Source: JAPPHA01 sp965242975 (GTDB taxonomy: Bacteria; Pseudomonadota; Alphaproteobacteria; Rhodobacterales; Rhodobacteraceae). Taken from it: a stretch of DNA of 64,000 bases. A program made the position numbers and the translations under genes. The stretch is from positions 372,001 through 436,000 of the forward strand of contig CBDETS010000002.1 in the NCBI GenBank assembly GCA_965242975.1. Reading direction: 5' to 3'. Of this stretch, positions 1-9,080 are shown in pieces (position 1 is the stretch's first letter; each line of letters opens with the position of its first letter). Below the pieces are notes generated by a model. The model made no database searches and was not told where the DNA came from. It saw nothing but the letters and a program-made list of their open reading frames with translations.

Positions 1-1156
1 AAGGCTGTCCCCTGTGATGCGCCAGCATCATCCGGCCGGGGAGCGTCTGTTCGTGGATTACGCCGGTATGACGGTTGACGTGACCGATCCGGAGACTGGC
101 AAGACCCGTGCGGCACAAGTGTTCATCGCGACCATGGGCGCGTCGAGCTATACCTATGTCGAGGCAACCTGGACTCAGAAACTGCCGGACTGGATCGCAA
201 GCCACGTGCGCGCCTTCGCATACTTTGGGGGTGTCACCGCGCAGGTGGTTCCCGACAACTTGAGATCGGCGGTCGCCAAGGCCTGTTTTTACGATCCCAA
301 GATCAACCGCAGCTACGCGGATTTGATGGAGCATTACGACACGGTTGCCATCCCGGCGCGGGTGAAGAAACCGAAGGACAAGGCCAAGGTTGAAAGCGGG
401 GTTTTGGTGGCTGAGCGCTGGATTCTGGCCAAGCTGCGCAACCGCCAGTTCTTCAGCCTTGAGGAATTGAATGCCGCGATCCGCCCGCTGCTGTTGCAAC
501 TCAATGAAAAAGTCACCCGTCATCTTGGGGCTAGCCGACGCCAGTTGTTCGAAACGCTGGATGTGCCAGCCCTGAAACCGCTGCCCGTCGAGCCCCATGT
601 TTATTCCGAGTGGAGGAAGTGCCGTGCTGGGATCGATTATCATGTCGAGGTGAAGCGGCATTACTACTCGGTTCCGTATCAACTCGTGAAGAAAGAACTG
701 TGGGTGCGCATAACGTCCCGCACGGTCGAGATTTTCTGCAAGGGCCAGCGCGTGGCCTCGCATAGACGCACTTCAGGCAATCGCAAGCACTCGACCGTGC
801 GAGAGCACATGCCGTCCAACCACCGGTTCCGTGAGGATTGGACGCCGCGCAACATCTACACCAAAGCGGCGCGGATCGGGCGCAATGTGGCCACCTATAC
901 CGAAGTGGTGATGCGTGGCCGCAAGCATCCCGAGCAGGGTTTTCGAACCTGCCTTGGCGTCCTCCGCCTGGCAGACAAATTCGGCAAGGACAGGCTGGAC
1001 GCGGCCTGTGAACGGGCGCTGGAGATCAATGCGCTTTCCTATTCCTCGGTACAGTCGATCCTGAAGAACGGGCTTGACCGTCAAAACCGTCAACGCCAGC
1101 CGGAAGGTCCATCGATCACTCACCCTAATATCCGCGGCTCTGAATACTTCCACTAA
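1..1156 (+). CDS. istA: IS21 transposase IstA, C-terminal part
   Basis: DDE integrase-type transposase that catalyses strand transfer for IS21. The reading frame is already open at the first bases of the window. It matches residues from about 127 onward of the 509-residue copy at 44506-46035, so the N-terminal helix-turn-helix lies outside. The visible part has the retroviral-integrase-like core (VDYAGM near the start, a conserved K-x-E stretch in KDKAKVESGV) and the C-terminal beta-barrel-like region. istB follows after 15 bases, the usual IS21 operon. Confidence 0.93.
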   Translation, partial: RLSPVMRQHHPAGERLFVDYAGMTVDVTDPETGKTRAAQVFIATMGASSYTYVEATWTQKLPDWIASHVRAFAYFGGVTAQVVPDNLRSAVAKACFYDPKINRSYADLMEHYDTVAIPARVKKPKDKAKVESGVLVAERWILAKLRNRQFFSLEELNAAIRPLLLQLNEKVTRHLGASRRQLFETLDVPALKPLPVEPHVYSEWRKCRAGIDYHVEVKRHYYSVPYQLVKKELWVRITSRTVEIFCKGQRVASHRRTSGNRKHSTVREHMPSNHRFREDWTPRNIYTKAARIGRNVATYTEVVMRGRKHPEQGFRTCLGVLRLADKFGKDRLDAACERALEINALSYSSVQSILKNGLDRQNRQRQPEGPSITHPNIRGSEYFH

Positions 1157-1171
1157 CAACAAGGGGACACC

Positions 1172-1930
1172 ATGCTCAAACACCCAACACTCAATCGCCT
1201 GGAGGCGCTGCGCCTCGATGGCATGGCCGAGGCCTTTATCGAGCTTGAAGCGCAAGACAGTTCGGCGGACCTGACCCACCCGGAATATCTCGGCCTCCTC
1301 GTCGACCGGGAAGAGGCCAGTCGCGAAACCAAGCGGTACCAAAACCGCTTGCGGACCGCAGGGCTGCGCCATGTCGGGGCCTGCCCGGAGGATGTTGACT
1401 ACCGGGCGCGGCGCGGCCTCGACAAGGGTCTGTTCCAGCAATTGCTGACCGGCAAATGGATTACCGGCAAGCGCAACTTAATCATCACAGGGCCATGCGG
1501 CGTTGGCAAAACCTGGTTGGGATGCGCTTTGGCACAAGCCGCCTGCCGCTCCGGAACCACCGTTCTCTACAAGCGCCTGCCACGGCTCTTCGAAGAGCTG
1601 GAACTCGGTCATGGTGATGGGCGGTTTCCGCGCCTGTTCCGTCGCCTCACAAAGACCCAGTTACTGATCCTCGACGATTGGGGACCGGAGCAACTCACCA
1701 CCACGCAACGGCGCGATCTGATGGAGATCGTCGAGGATCGATACGGCACCGCGTCAACAATGATTACCAGTCAACTGCCCCTGAAATCATGGCACGATGT
1801 GATCGGAGATCCGACCTTTGCCGACGCGATACTCGACCGCATCGTTCACAATGCCTACCGGCTCGAACTCGAGGGAGAATCCATGCGAAAAACCACAGCA
1901 AATATGAGTGACCAAGAAGCCCGAAAGTGA
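1172..1930 (+). CDS. istB: IS21 ATPase helper IstB
   Basis: AAA+ ATPase that loads IstA onto target DNA. It has 252 residues, normal for the family. Walker A (GPCGVGKT) is at about residues 107-114, followed by a Walker B region (LLILDDWG) and the R/E-rich sensor part. It starts at ATG after AAGGGG, 15 bases downstream of istA. It is identical in translation to the copy at 46051-46809, implying recent transposition or duplication. Confidence 0.95.
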   Translation: MLKHPTLNRLEALRLDGMAEAFIELEAQDSSADLTHPEYLGLLVDREEASRETKRYQNRLRTAGLRHVGACPEDVDYRARRGLDKGLFQQLLTGKWITGKRNLIITGPCGVGKTWLGCALAQAACRSGTTVLYKRLPRLFEELELGHGDGRFPRLFRRLTKTQLLILDDWGPEQLTTTQRRDLMEIVEDRYGTASTMITSQLPLKSWHDVIGDPTFADAILDRIVHNAYRLELEGESMRKTTANMSDQEARK

Positions 1931-2349
1931 TAACAAAACCCAAACGCCTCACAGCACACCAAAGGGGTGGGCGGATGCGTCAGAATAGGTGGGCGGATGC
2001 GCCAGAATGCGCAATGGGCCAAAGGCGGTGTATTTGAAAGGATTTTCAATGTCATAAATGGTGAGCCAGACTTCGAATATGCGCTTATTGATGGAACGAT
2101 TGTCCAAGCTCATCAGAAGGCATCTGGCGCAAAAGGGGGACTCAAAATCAGGCCATCGGACGCTCGCGCGGCGGGCTGACAACCAAAATCGTTGCTCTGG
2201 TCGACGCCCTTGGCAACCTGCTGAAATTCCTTTTGCTACCCGGCCAGGCACACGACATGAAGGGGGTGGAACCCTTGATCTGTGACGTTCCTTTTAACGC
2301 ATTGCTGGGTGACAAGGCCTTTGATGCCGATTGGCTTCTCGAAGAGCTT

Positions 2350-2670
2350 ATATGAGAAAGCGGTTGTCAAGCCCGGAGATTTTGGGTTCTAGAGCATTTC
2401 GTTTTCCTTCGTTCAGGCGGCCTTGCTGGCTTGGTATTCGGGTCGGAACGTTTCTTTGCAACGGTTGCGCCTTGTGTGCGCTTCACCAAACTTATATCCG
2501 GGTGGCTTCCAGCGACGCTGGTACTCTCCCACAATCCCGCGTGCTGCGGGCACAACGTTCCGGAGGTGGGACCCATCTCGGGATCGGCGTCTTTCAGCCT
2601 CGTGCCATTACGGTCACACACCGCCCGGTCTCCAGCCCTGCCGCGTCCGGCCAGACTAGATTCTATAGGG
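2350..2670 (-). ncRNA. Candidate bridge RNA region of IS1111-type element no. 1
   Basis: About 320 bp with no protein-coding signal lies between the transposase stop and the element end. In IS1111-group elements the structured bridge (seek) RNA that reads target and donor DNA is encoded downstream of the recombinase gene, in the right-end segment. The assignment rests on position and length only; I did not fold it or identify guide loops. Confidence 0.45.
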
Positions 2671-3858
2671 TCAGGCGAGTTTTGCCTCAGTGGGAACGAG
2701 CCCGGTTTCACAGAAACGCCATAGCGCAATCAGCAGTTTGCGAGCGAGTGCTACAATCATCACCCTGCGCATGCGCCCTTTTGCCCCTGCAGTGCGCTTT
2801 TCAAACCACTTGCTGAGCGCGCTATCAGGCTGATATCTAACCCAGCGCCAGGCCATTTGGATCAGGTTTGCGCGGATCCATCCAGGGCCATCGCCGCCGA
2901 TCCCCTGATCCCGTTCCGTATCGCCACTTGCATGGGGAGTCGGTGCGGTCCCAACCCAACCGGCCAGTTCGCGGCGATTGCGGAAGTCTCGGTAGAAGAC
3001 CTCATTGACCAGCAAAGTGGCATCGTTCGCGCCGATCCCTTTGAGCTGGCTGAGTGTCGCAATCTTTGCGGCCACCTGTTCATCGCTGCCTGCGACCGTA
3101 TCAGCTATCGCTATCGTTGCGCCCTTGCAGGCAACTTCGTCACGTTCAGCCTCAACCTCCGCAATCTGTTTCTCGGCCAGTTGCATCCGATCCAGAATCC
3201 GCAATATTTCCTTGCGGGCCTGTGCAGGGAACGGCGTCCCATAGGCGGTTTTCACCTCATTGAACCGCGCTTCAAAGTCTTTGCTCCGAGGGTCGAGATC
3301 GAAGATGCCGTGCAGCTTCAGCAACCCCTTGATCGAGTTTGTTTTAGATGTTCGATCTTTGACCAATCGATTACGTTCTCGAAGCAGACGTTTACGGTCT
3401 TCCTGTTCAACATTCGGAACACGCACCTGGCTGAGAACCGAACTGTCGCCTCGATCATGCGCTAACAGCGCCCGCACCATCTTCTTGGCATCGATCCGGT
3501 CGGTCTTGCGCTGTTTAGCCTTGCGATTGACCAGCAAGCTGGCCGGATCCAGTACGATTGTCTCAATCGACATGAACTGATCCAGCCAGCGGGCCAACCA
3601 GAAGCCTTCATAACCAGCTTCATAGCAGCAAAGGACGCGCACCTGCTGGCCAAGCACTCGCTCTGCCCTGGCCTGTTGTTCTTCGATCAGGGTTTTGAGG
3701 GCGTCCGTGTCTGCCGCTGGAAGCACGTGCAGGCCGATCCGATCCCGGGTCGGGCTTTTAATCCCGAACACCCAAGACTTGCGTGATATTTCCACTGCGA
3801 CGTAGACCGTGTTATTCTCGCCGAAGACTGGTGCTGCGGTGGCGTTTGTGGTGGACAT
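2671..3858 (-). CDS. IS110/IS1111-family DEDD transposase
   Basis: RNA-guided-type recombinase of the IS110 family. The N-terminal DEDD (RuvC-like) domain begins VAVEISRKSWVFGI, with the acidic cluster continuing at KTDRIDAKKMVRALL. The C-terminal Transposase_20 domain contains LKGIGANDATLLVNEVF and the serine motif HASGDTERDQG. The start is placed at the ATG at 3858 (MSTTNATAAP) because AGGAG lies 8 bases upstream; an in-frame ATG at 3918 lies within the terminal repeat and is less likely. About 395 residues, a normal length and apparently intact. Confidence 0.9.
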   Translation of the reverse strand: MSTTNATAAPVFGENNTVYVAVEISRKSWVFGIKSPTRDRIGLHVLPAADTDALKTLIEEQQARAERVLGQQVRVLCCYEAGYEGFWLARWLDQFMSIETIVLDPASLLVNRKAKQRKTDRIDAKKMVRALLAHDRGDSSVLSQVRVPNVEQEDRKRLLRERNRLVKDRTSKTNSIKGLLKLHGIFDLDPRSKDFEARFNEVKTAYGTPFPAQARKEILRILDRMQLAEKQIAEVEAERDEVACKGATIAIADTVAGSDEQVAAKIATLSQLKGIGANDATLLVNEVFYRDFRNRRELAGWVGTAPTPHASGDTERDQGIGGDGPGWIRANLIQMAWRWVRYQPDSALSKWFEKRTAGAKGRMRRVMIVALARKLLIALWRFCETGLVPTEAKLA

Positions 3859-4152
3859 TCGTGTTCTCCTATTCTGTGTTTGACGGCGCGATTTTGGCAC
3901 CAGTCGCCGCTTTCTCATAGGATCTTGAAAAGCGTGGGGCTACCGCTGTCATACCGCCCAAAGCGAACCGAAAAGACCAGCGTCAATACGATGCTCACAT
4001 GTACAAGTGGCGACACTTGATTGAAAATTATTTCGCAAAGATAAAGGAGTTCAGGGGCATAGCCACTCGGTACGACAAGACAGACACCAGCTATGCCGCC
4101 AACTGGTACCTCTGCGCAACGATCATTGCCGCCAGATAATTGTCAACAGGCT

Positions 4153-4692
4153 CTAACCCGGCCCGTGGGGCGGCCCTCCCAGACCAAAGTCAAGCGTTTC
4201 TACGAGGCCTTCTATTACCAGGCGCAAAGCTGGGAAAGTGAACGGCGGGTGATCGCGAAGATCGAGTGGCCTCCGGGCGAGTTGTTCCCCCGCGTGGGTT
4301 TCATCGTGACCAACCTTCCGATGGAGCCGGATTGGGTGGTGCAGTTCTACAATCAGCGCGGCACCGCTGAGCAGCACATCAAGGAAGGCAAGTATGCTTT
4401 CCGCTGGGCGCGGCTGTCGTGCAAGCGGTTCCACGACAATGAGGTGCGGCTGCAACTGCACGCACTGGCCTACAACCTCGGCACCTTCCTGCGCTGCATT
4501 GAACTGCCCGAAGCCATGGCCGGCTGGTCACTGACGAGCCTGCACCTCAAACTCATAAAAACCGGTGCCCGAGTTGTGCGTCATGCCCGCGCTATAACCT
4601 TCCAACTCACCGAGACTGCGGTGACAGGTGACATGGTCCGCGCCATTCTCACCACCATCCACCGACTGCGAGCGCCGCCGTCTTGTGCATGA
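4153..4692 (+). pseudogene. IS1380-family transposase, C-terminal fragment
   Basis: About 175 residues resembling the last part of IS1380-type DDE transposases, including FIVTNLPMEP, the block YNQRGTAEQHIKEGKYAFRW with the catalytic-region glutamate, and LQLHALAYNLGTFLR. The N-terminal portion is missing at the IS427-type remnant's right end (4152), so the gene is broken. It is the last mobile piece before the CRISPR-Cas locus. Confidence 0.82.
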
Positions 4693-4991
4693 CCGCGAAC
4701 CCGCCAACTCAAGCAAACAAAAACGGCTCGACAGGACCGGCCACCACGCTGAAAAAACCGGCCCTCAAATTAGAATACACACAGTCGCGGTACGAACCAC
4801 CCGGACTTCGAACCTTGGGAAGCTGATGAATACCGCATAATGACACAATGCGATTGATCAACTGGCGAGATCAGACGATCTTCATCTCAAAGTACGATCA
4901 CTTGGGAAATCTCGGATTCAGTCGATTACCCTGCCGTTTGAACGGTCTGAGCTTCGGTGTCACTCTGATCGCATTTAGGGATAGGTAATTT
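4693..4991. other. Intergenic region upstream of cas9
   Basis: About 300 bp without a gene. The first part is probably the tail and right end of the IS1380 remnant. The part next to cas9 should carry the cas9 promoter, and it contains the sequence resembling the CRISPR repeat described separately. No clear rho-independent terminator was seen on either strand. Confidence 0.6.
4926..4943 (-). ncRNA. Candidate tracrRNA anti-repeat
   Basis: On the minus strand this reads GTTCAAACGGCAGGGTAA. The CRISPR repeat at 11699 contains GTTCAAAATTGGGGGTAA. Seven bases, then a five-base mismatch block, then six bases match with identical spacing: the lower stem/bulge/upper stem arrangement expected of a repeat:anti-repeat duplex. 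If crRNA is made from the minus strand, the tracrRNA would run leftward, divergent from cas9. I found no convincing terminator, so the 3' end is unknown. Thirteen matches could arise by chance, hence the moderate confidence. Confidence 0.45.
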
Positions 4992-7900
4992 ATGCGACTT
5001 GGCTTGGACATCGGTACAAATTCAATTGGTTGGTTTCTGTATGAAACGGAAAACGGTGCGATTACATCTGTCCTCGACTGCGGAGTACGCATCTTCTCGG
5101 ATGGGCGTGATCCGAAATCCGGGGCCTCGCTGGCGGTGGATCGTCGGGCGGCACGCGCACAGCGGCGCAGGCGTGACCGGTATCTGCGGCGCAAAGCGGC
5201 ACTGATGAAACGCATGGCCGAGGTTGGGCTGATGCCCTCCGATCCCGATCAAGCCAGAGAGCTTGAACAACTGGACCCCTATGAGCTGCGCGCCAATGGG
5301 CTGGATCAGGCGCTACCGCTGGCGCATTTCGGGCGGACCCTGTTCCACCTGAACCAGCGGCGCGGGTTCAAATCCAATCGCAAGACCGACCGGGGCGACA
5401 ATGAAAGCGGCAAGATCAAGGACGCGACCGCCCGTCTGGATCAGGCCATGATGCTGAAAGGTGTACGAACCTATGGCGAATTTCTGCATATGCGTCGGGC
5501 CGAGGCCCCGAACGCGCGCCACGTCCCATCGGTGCGGACGCGGTTGACAGTCGCCAAACGGGATCTCTCGGATAAGGAAGAGGCCGGGTACGATTTCTAC
5601 CCTGATCGGCGGCACCTGTCTGACGAGTTCGCCCAACTCTGGTCGGCGCAGGCTGCGCATCACCCCGAGGTGCTGACCGATGAACTGCGGGATGAGATCT
5701 CGGCGATCATCTTCCATCAGCGCCCACTGAAAGCGCCCGAAGTTGGCCTGTGCCTGTTCATCGATGAAAAACGCATCCCCAGCGCGCATCCGTTGAGCCA
5801 GCGGCGGATATTGCTGGAAACCGTGAATGGGCTGCGGGTCTCGACGCAAGGGCAGGGCGCACGACCGCTGACCCGCGAAGAGCGGGATCAGATCGTGCAT
5901 GCGCTGGACAACAAGAACCACACGAAATCGCTGTCGGGCATGGCGATCAAGCTGAAGGCTTTGGGCAAGATCATCAAGCTGCGGCCTGATCAGTCATTCA
6001 CGCTGGAAACGGCAAACCGGGATGCGATTGCCTGCGATCCGGTCCGCGCCAGCCTATCGCATCCTGACAGATTCGGGGCAGGGTGGTCAGGGCTGGACCC
6101 TGCTGCGCAATGGGAGGTGATCGACCGTATCCGCCATGTCCAAAGCGATCAGGACCACGCTGATCTGGTCGATTGGCTGCGTGCAACATATGGGTTGGAT
6201 CACAACCGGGCCGAGGCCACGGCACAGGCGCCGCTGCCCGAAGGCTATGGCCGGTTGGGCCTGACCGCCACGCGCCGCATTCTGGCGGCGCTTGAGGCTG
6301 AGGTGATCCCCTATAGCGCCGCCGTTGCGACCTGCGGCTGGCACCATTTTGATGGCTGCACCGATGAGTTGTTGGAGGCGTTGCCTTATTACGGGAAGAT
6401 TCTCGACCGCCATGTGATCCCGGGCAGTTACGATGAAAAGGACTACGACATCACTCGGTATGGCCGGATTACCAATCCGACCGTACATATCGGCCTGAAC
6501 CAACTGCGGCGTCTGGTGAACCGGATCATCTGCGTTTACGGCAAGCCCGATGAGATCGTGGTGGAACTGGCGCGCGATCTGAAACTCTCAGAGGATCAAA
6601 AGCGCGAGGTGCAGCGCGACATCAAAAAGAACACCGATTCGGCGATTGCGCGGGGCAAAAAGATCGAAGACCTTGGCTATCCTAATACTGGGCGGAATAG
6701 ATTGATGTATCGGCTGTGGGAGAGTTTGGGGCCGGCAATCGGCCCGCGAAGCTGTCCGTACACGGGAAGACCCATTTCAGCCTCCATGATCTTCGACGGG
6801 TCCTGCGACGTGGACCACATCCTGCCCTATTCGCGCCCGCTGGATGACAGTTTTTCCAACAAGACGCTGTGTCTGCGCGAAGCCAACCGCCAGAAAGCCA
6901 ACAAAACCCCGTGGGAGGCCTGGGGCGACACCCCGCAATGGGACGCGATTGCTGCCAACCTCAAGCACCTGCCTGACAACAAAGCCTGGCGCTTTGCCTC
7001 CGATGCGATGGAGCGGTTTGAGGGTGAGAACGATTTCTCGGCCCGTGCGTTGAAGGATACCCAATACCTGTCACGGATCGCGCGCAGTTATCTTGAGGCG
7101 CTCTATGACGGCAGCGACGGCAAAAGCCATGTCTGGGTGGTGCCCGGCAAGCTGACCGAGACGCTGCGGCGGCATTGGGGCCTGAATGGAATTGCCGAGT
7201 TGACATCTGTCAACTCTCGGACTGTCAAGGCCAAGAACCGCACCGATCATCGTCATCACGCCATTGATGCGGCGGTGATTGCGGCAACAGATCGGGGGCT
7301 TATCAAACGGATGGCCAATGCCCATCGCCGGAAAGAGACTGAAGGTCTCCAGGATGAGGCGCGTTCGACCCCGGTACCATGGGAGGGGTTTCGGGCTGAC
7401 ATTGCCGCGCAGGGCAGGGCGGGACAGTACGGCGGGGCGTCTGCACAACGATACCGCCTATGGCGTGGCCGAGGGCGACACGGTTGTCAGCCGGAAGCTG
7501 CTGACGGTGCTCAGCGCCAGGGATATCGAGACCACCACCTGCGGTGCCAATATCCGTGACGCCGATCTGCAGCGGCATCTGGCCCGCGTGACACGGGGGC
7601 TGGAGGGCAAAGCCTTTGCGGCCGCCCTGACCAGATTTTCCCAAACACCAAAACTACCTGACAAAAGCGACAACCCCTATTTCGGGCTACGCCGTGTACG
7701 GATGCAGGAAACGTTGCAAGACAGCGCGCGGGTGCCGGTGCGGGACGCGCAGGGCAGGGTGTTCAAAGCCTATAAGGGCGACAGCAACCAGTGCTATGAA
7801 ATCTGGCGGCTGCCCGATGGCAAGGTCCGGGCGCAGGTCATCACCACGTTCGAGGCGCATCAGCCGGGGCTGGACAAGAAACCGCACCCGGCGGCAAAAC

Positions 7901-8163
7901 GCCTGCTGCGCATCTTCAAACGTGACATGATCGCGGTCGAGCGGGATGGCCAGACAATCATTGGATACGTGCAGTCGATGCATGTGAGGAACGGCCTGTC
8001 CATCGCCCCGCATACCGAGGCGAACGCAGATGCGCGCAATCGGGATAGGTCCGATCCGTTCCGCTTTATCCAGATGAGCGCAGGCCCCCTGATCAAGGCA
8101 AATGTCCGCCGTGTGTATGTGGATGAGATGGGCCGCCTGACCGACCCCGGACCGCGCGCCTGA
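4992..8163 (+). pseudogene. cas9: Type II-C CRISPR effector Cas9, frameshifted
   Basis: RNA-guided nuclease of about 1050 residues if whole, typical of type II-C. Visible parts: RuvC-I LGLDIGTNSIGW (Asp6); arginine-rich bridge helix at about 51-70; RuvC-II EIVVELARD (Glu525); HNH CDVDHILPYS with His609 and the FSNKTLC block; RuvC-III HRHHAIDA (His755/Asp759). The frame opened at 4992 then fails near 7400-7440. The C-terminal wedge/PAM-interacting part (from GRLHNDTAYG) continues in another frame to 8163. The VSxxPxx stretch normally found at this point is also absent, which suggests a short deletion rather than a one-base sequencing slip. Start: ATG after AGGGATAGG. Confidence 0.88.
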
Positions 8164-8229
8164 TCAAGGATTTTGAGAATCCGGCATTTCACAATAAAAT
8201 CAGTACATTACTGATTAGTTTTTTTTGGA
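8164..8229 (+). terminator. Terminator-like hairpin between cas9 and cas1
   Basis: The perfect 8-bp stem AATCAGTA/TACTGATT (8198-8205 and 8209-8216, loop CAT) is followed by AG and eight T residues (8219-8226), the layout of an intrinsic terminator. A smaller hairpin, GGATT/AATCC, lies just before it. It ends only 3 bases before the apparent cas1 start, odd for genes usually co-transcribed. It would end cas9 mRNA (or another RNA) and leave cas1-cas2 weakly expressed. Confidence 0.65.
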
Positions 8230-9080
8230 TTGTCTGTTTTGGACCAAGTTATTGATATCACCACTGACGGGCGGCACCTGTCGCGCGACCGGGGGTTTCT
8301 GAAAGTCTCGGAAGACGGGGCCGAGGTCGGGCGCGTCCCTTTGGATCAGATCGCTGCCGTCATCGTTCATGCCCATGGCACTACATGGTCAACCTCGGCG
8401 CTGGTCGAATTGGCCGAACGCGGCGCGCCGGTGGTGCTGTGTGCCGCCAACCACGCGCCTAAATCCGTCTTGTTGCCGATTGAGGGTCACCACGCGCAGG
8501 GCGCGCGGATGCGGGCGCAATGGGGGGCCAAGGCCGCGCTCTCGAAGCAGGCGTGGAAACGGGTGGTCGGTGCCAAGGTCACCATGCAGGCGGCAGCCCT
8601 GGGTGCCATCGGAGAATCCCCGGCCCCGTTGCAGATGATGCTGCGCAAAATCACCTCGGGCGACGGCACCAATATCGAAGCGCAGGCCGCGCGCTATTAC
8701 TGGCCGCGCATGATGGGGCCGGATTTTCGGCGGGACACGGGGCAGGGGGATGAGAACGCCCTGCTGAACTATGGCTATACGATTCTGCGTGCGGCCACGG
8801 AGCGGGCGGTGGTGGCGGCCGGTCTGCATCCGACCATCGGGCTGTTTCACTCCAACCGTGGTAATGCTTTTGCACTGGCCGACGATCTGGTCGAGCCGTT
8901 CCGCCCGCTGGTCGATTGCGCCGTCCGCAGCATCGTGGCGCATAACGGCCCGCAGGTGGACAGCGCGGCGAAACAGGCGCTGGCGCGGCTGATCGCCACC
9001 GACCTGCCGCTGGGCGAGGGGGTTACGCCGGTCTCGGTTGCGCTGCTGAAACTGGCCACCTCGCTGGGGCAGAGCTTTGA

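Larger units (their letters stand above)
1..2013 (+). mobile_element. IS21-family element, copy A (left part outside window)
   Basis: The window opens inside istA of an IS21 element and runs through istB to the right end. That end carries two tandem copies of a GTGGGCGGATGCG motif and finishes at AATGCGCA. The DNA matches the complete copy at 44362-46892 almost base for base; in the terminal repeat one A/C difference is visible. The element abuts a decapitated IS427-type IS5 at 2014, so it probably inserted into, or recombined with, that element. Confidence 0.92.
2350..3923 (-). mobile_element. IS110-family element, IS1111 group, no. 1
   Basis: It is inserted in the IS427-type remnant: the flanking GAAGAGCTT and CTTGAAAAGCG read continuously in the intact copy at 38 kb. 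Subterminal inverted repeats of 13 bp (TATGAGAAAGCGG at 2351-2363, its complement at 3907-3919) are perfect, a trait of the IS1111 subgroup rather than classic IS110. Transposase start is close to one end; about 320 bp of non-coding DNA follows its stop. Confidence 0.85.
2014..4152 (+). pseudogene. IS5-family (IS427 group) transposase remnant, split by IS1111-type element
   Basis: The two flanks 2014-2349 and 3924-4152 together match the complete IS427-type element at 38015-38853 (opposite strand). The 5' end is lost at the IS21 junction, so the N-terminal third of the transposase is missing. The A4G5 slippery run used for frameshifting is present at about 2131. The right terminal repeat AATTGTCAACAGG survives near 4139-4151. 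The reading frame is interrupted at the GAAGAGCTT codons by the element at 2350-3923. Non-functional. Confidence 0.88.

Noticed and set aside
1960..2013. Regularly spaced GTGGGCGGATGCG repeats that could look like a small CRISPR
   Set aside because: They are the multiple terminal repeats of an IS21 element and recur at 44362-44440, 46845-46892 and 38880-38950 next to istA/istB or remnants.
2720..2765. GTGCTACAATCATC as a CRISPR-like anti-repeat (shares GCTACAAT with the repeat end)
   Set aside because: It lies within the coding part of the IS1111-type transposase and matches only 8 bases, with no extension.
8164..8229. Possible tracrRNA between cas9 and cas1 (two hairpins and a T run)
   Set aside because: I could not find a stretch pairing with the CRISPR repeat in the 8050-8200 region, so it is listed only as a terminator-like element.
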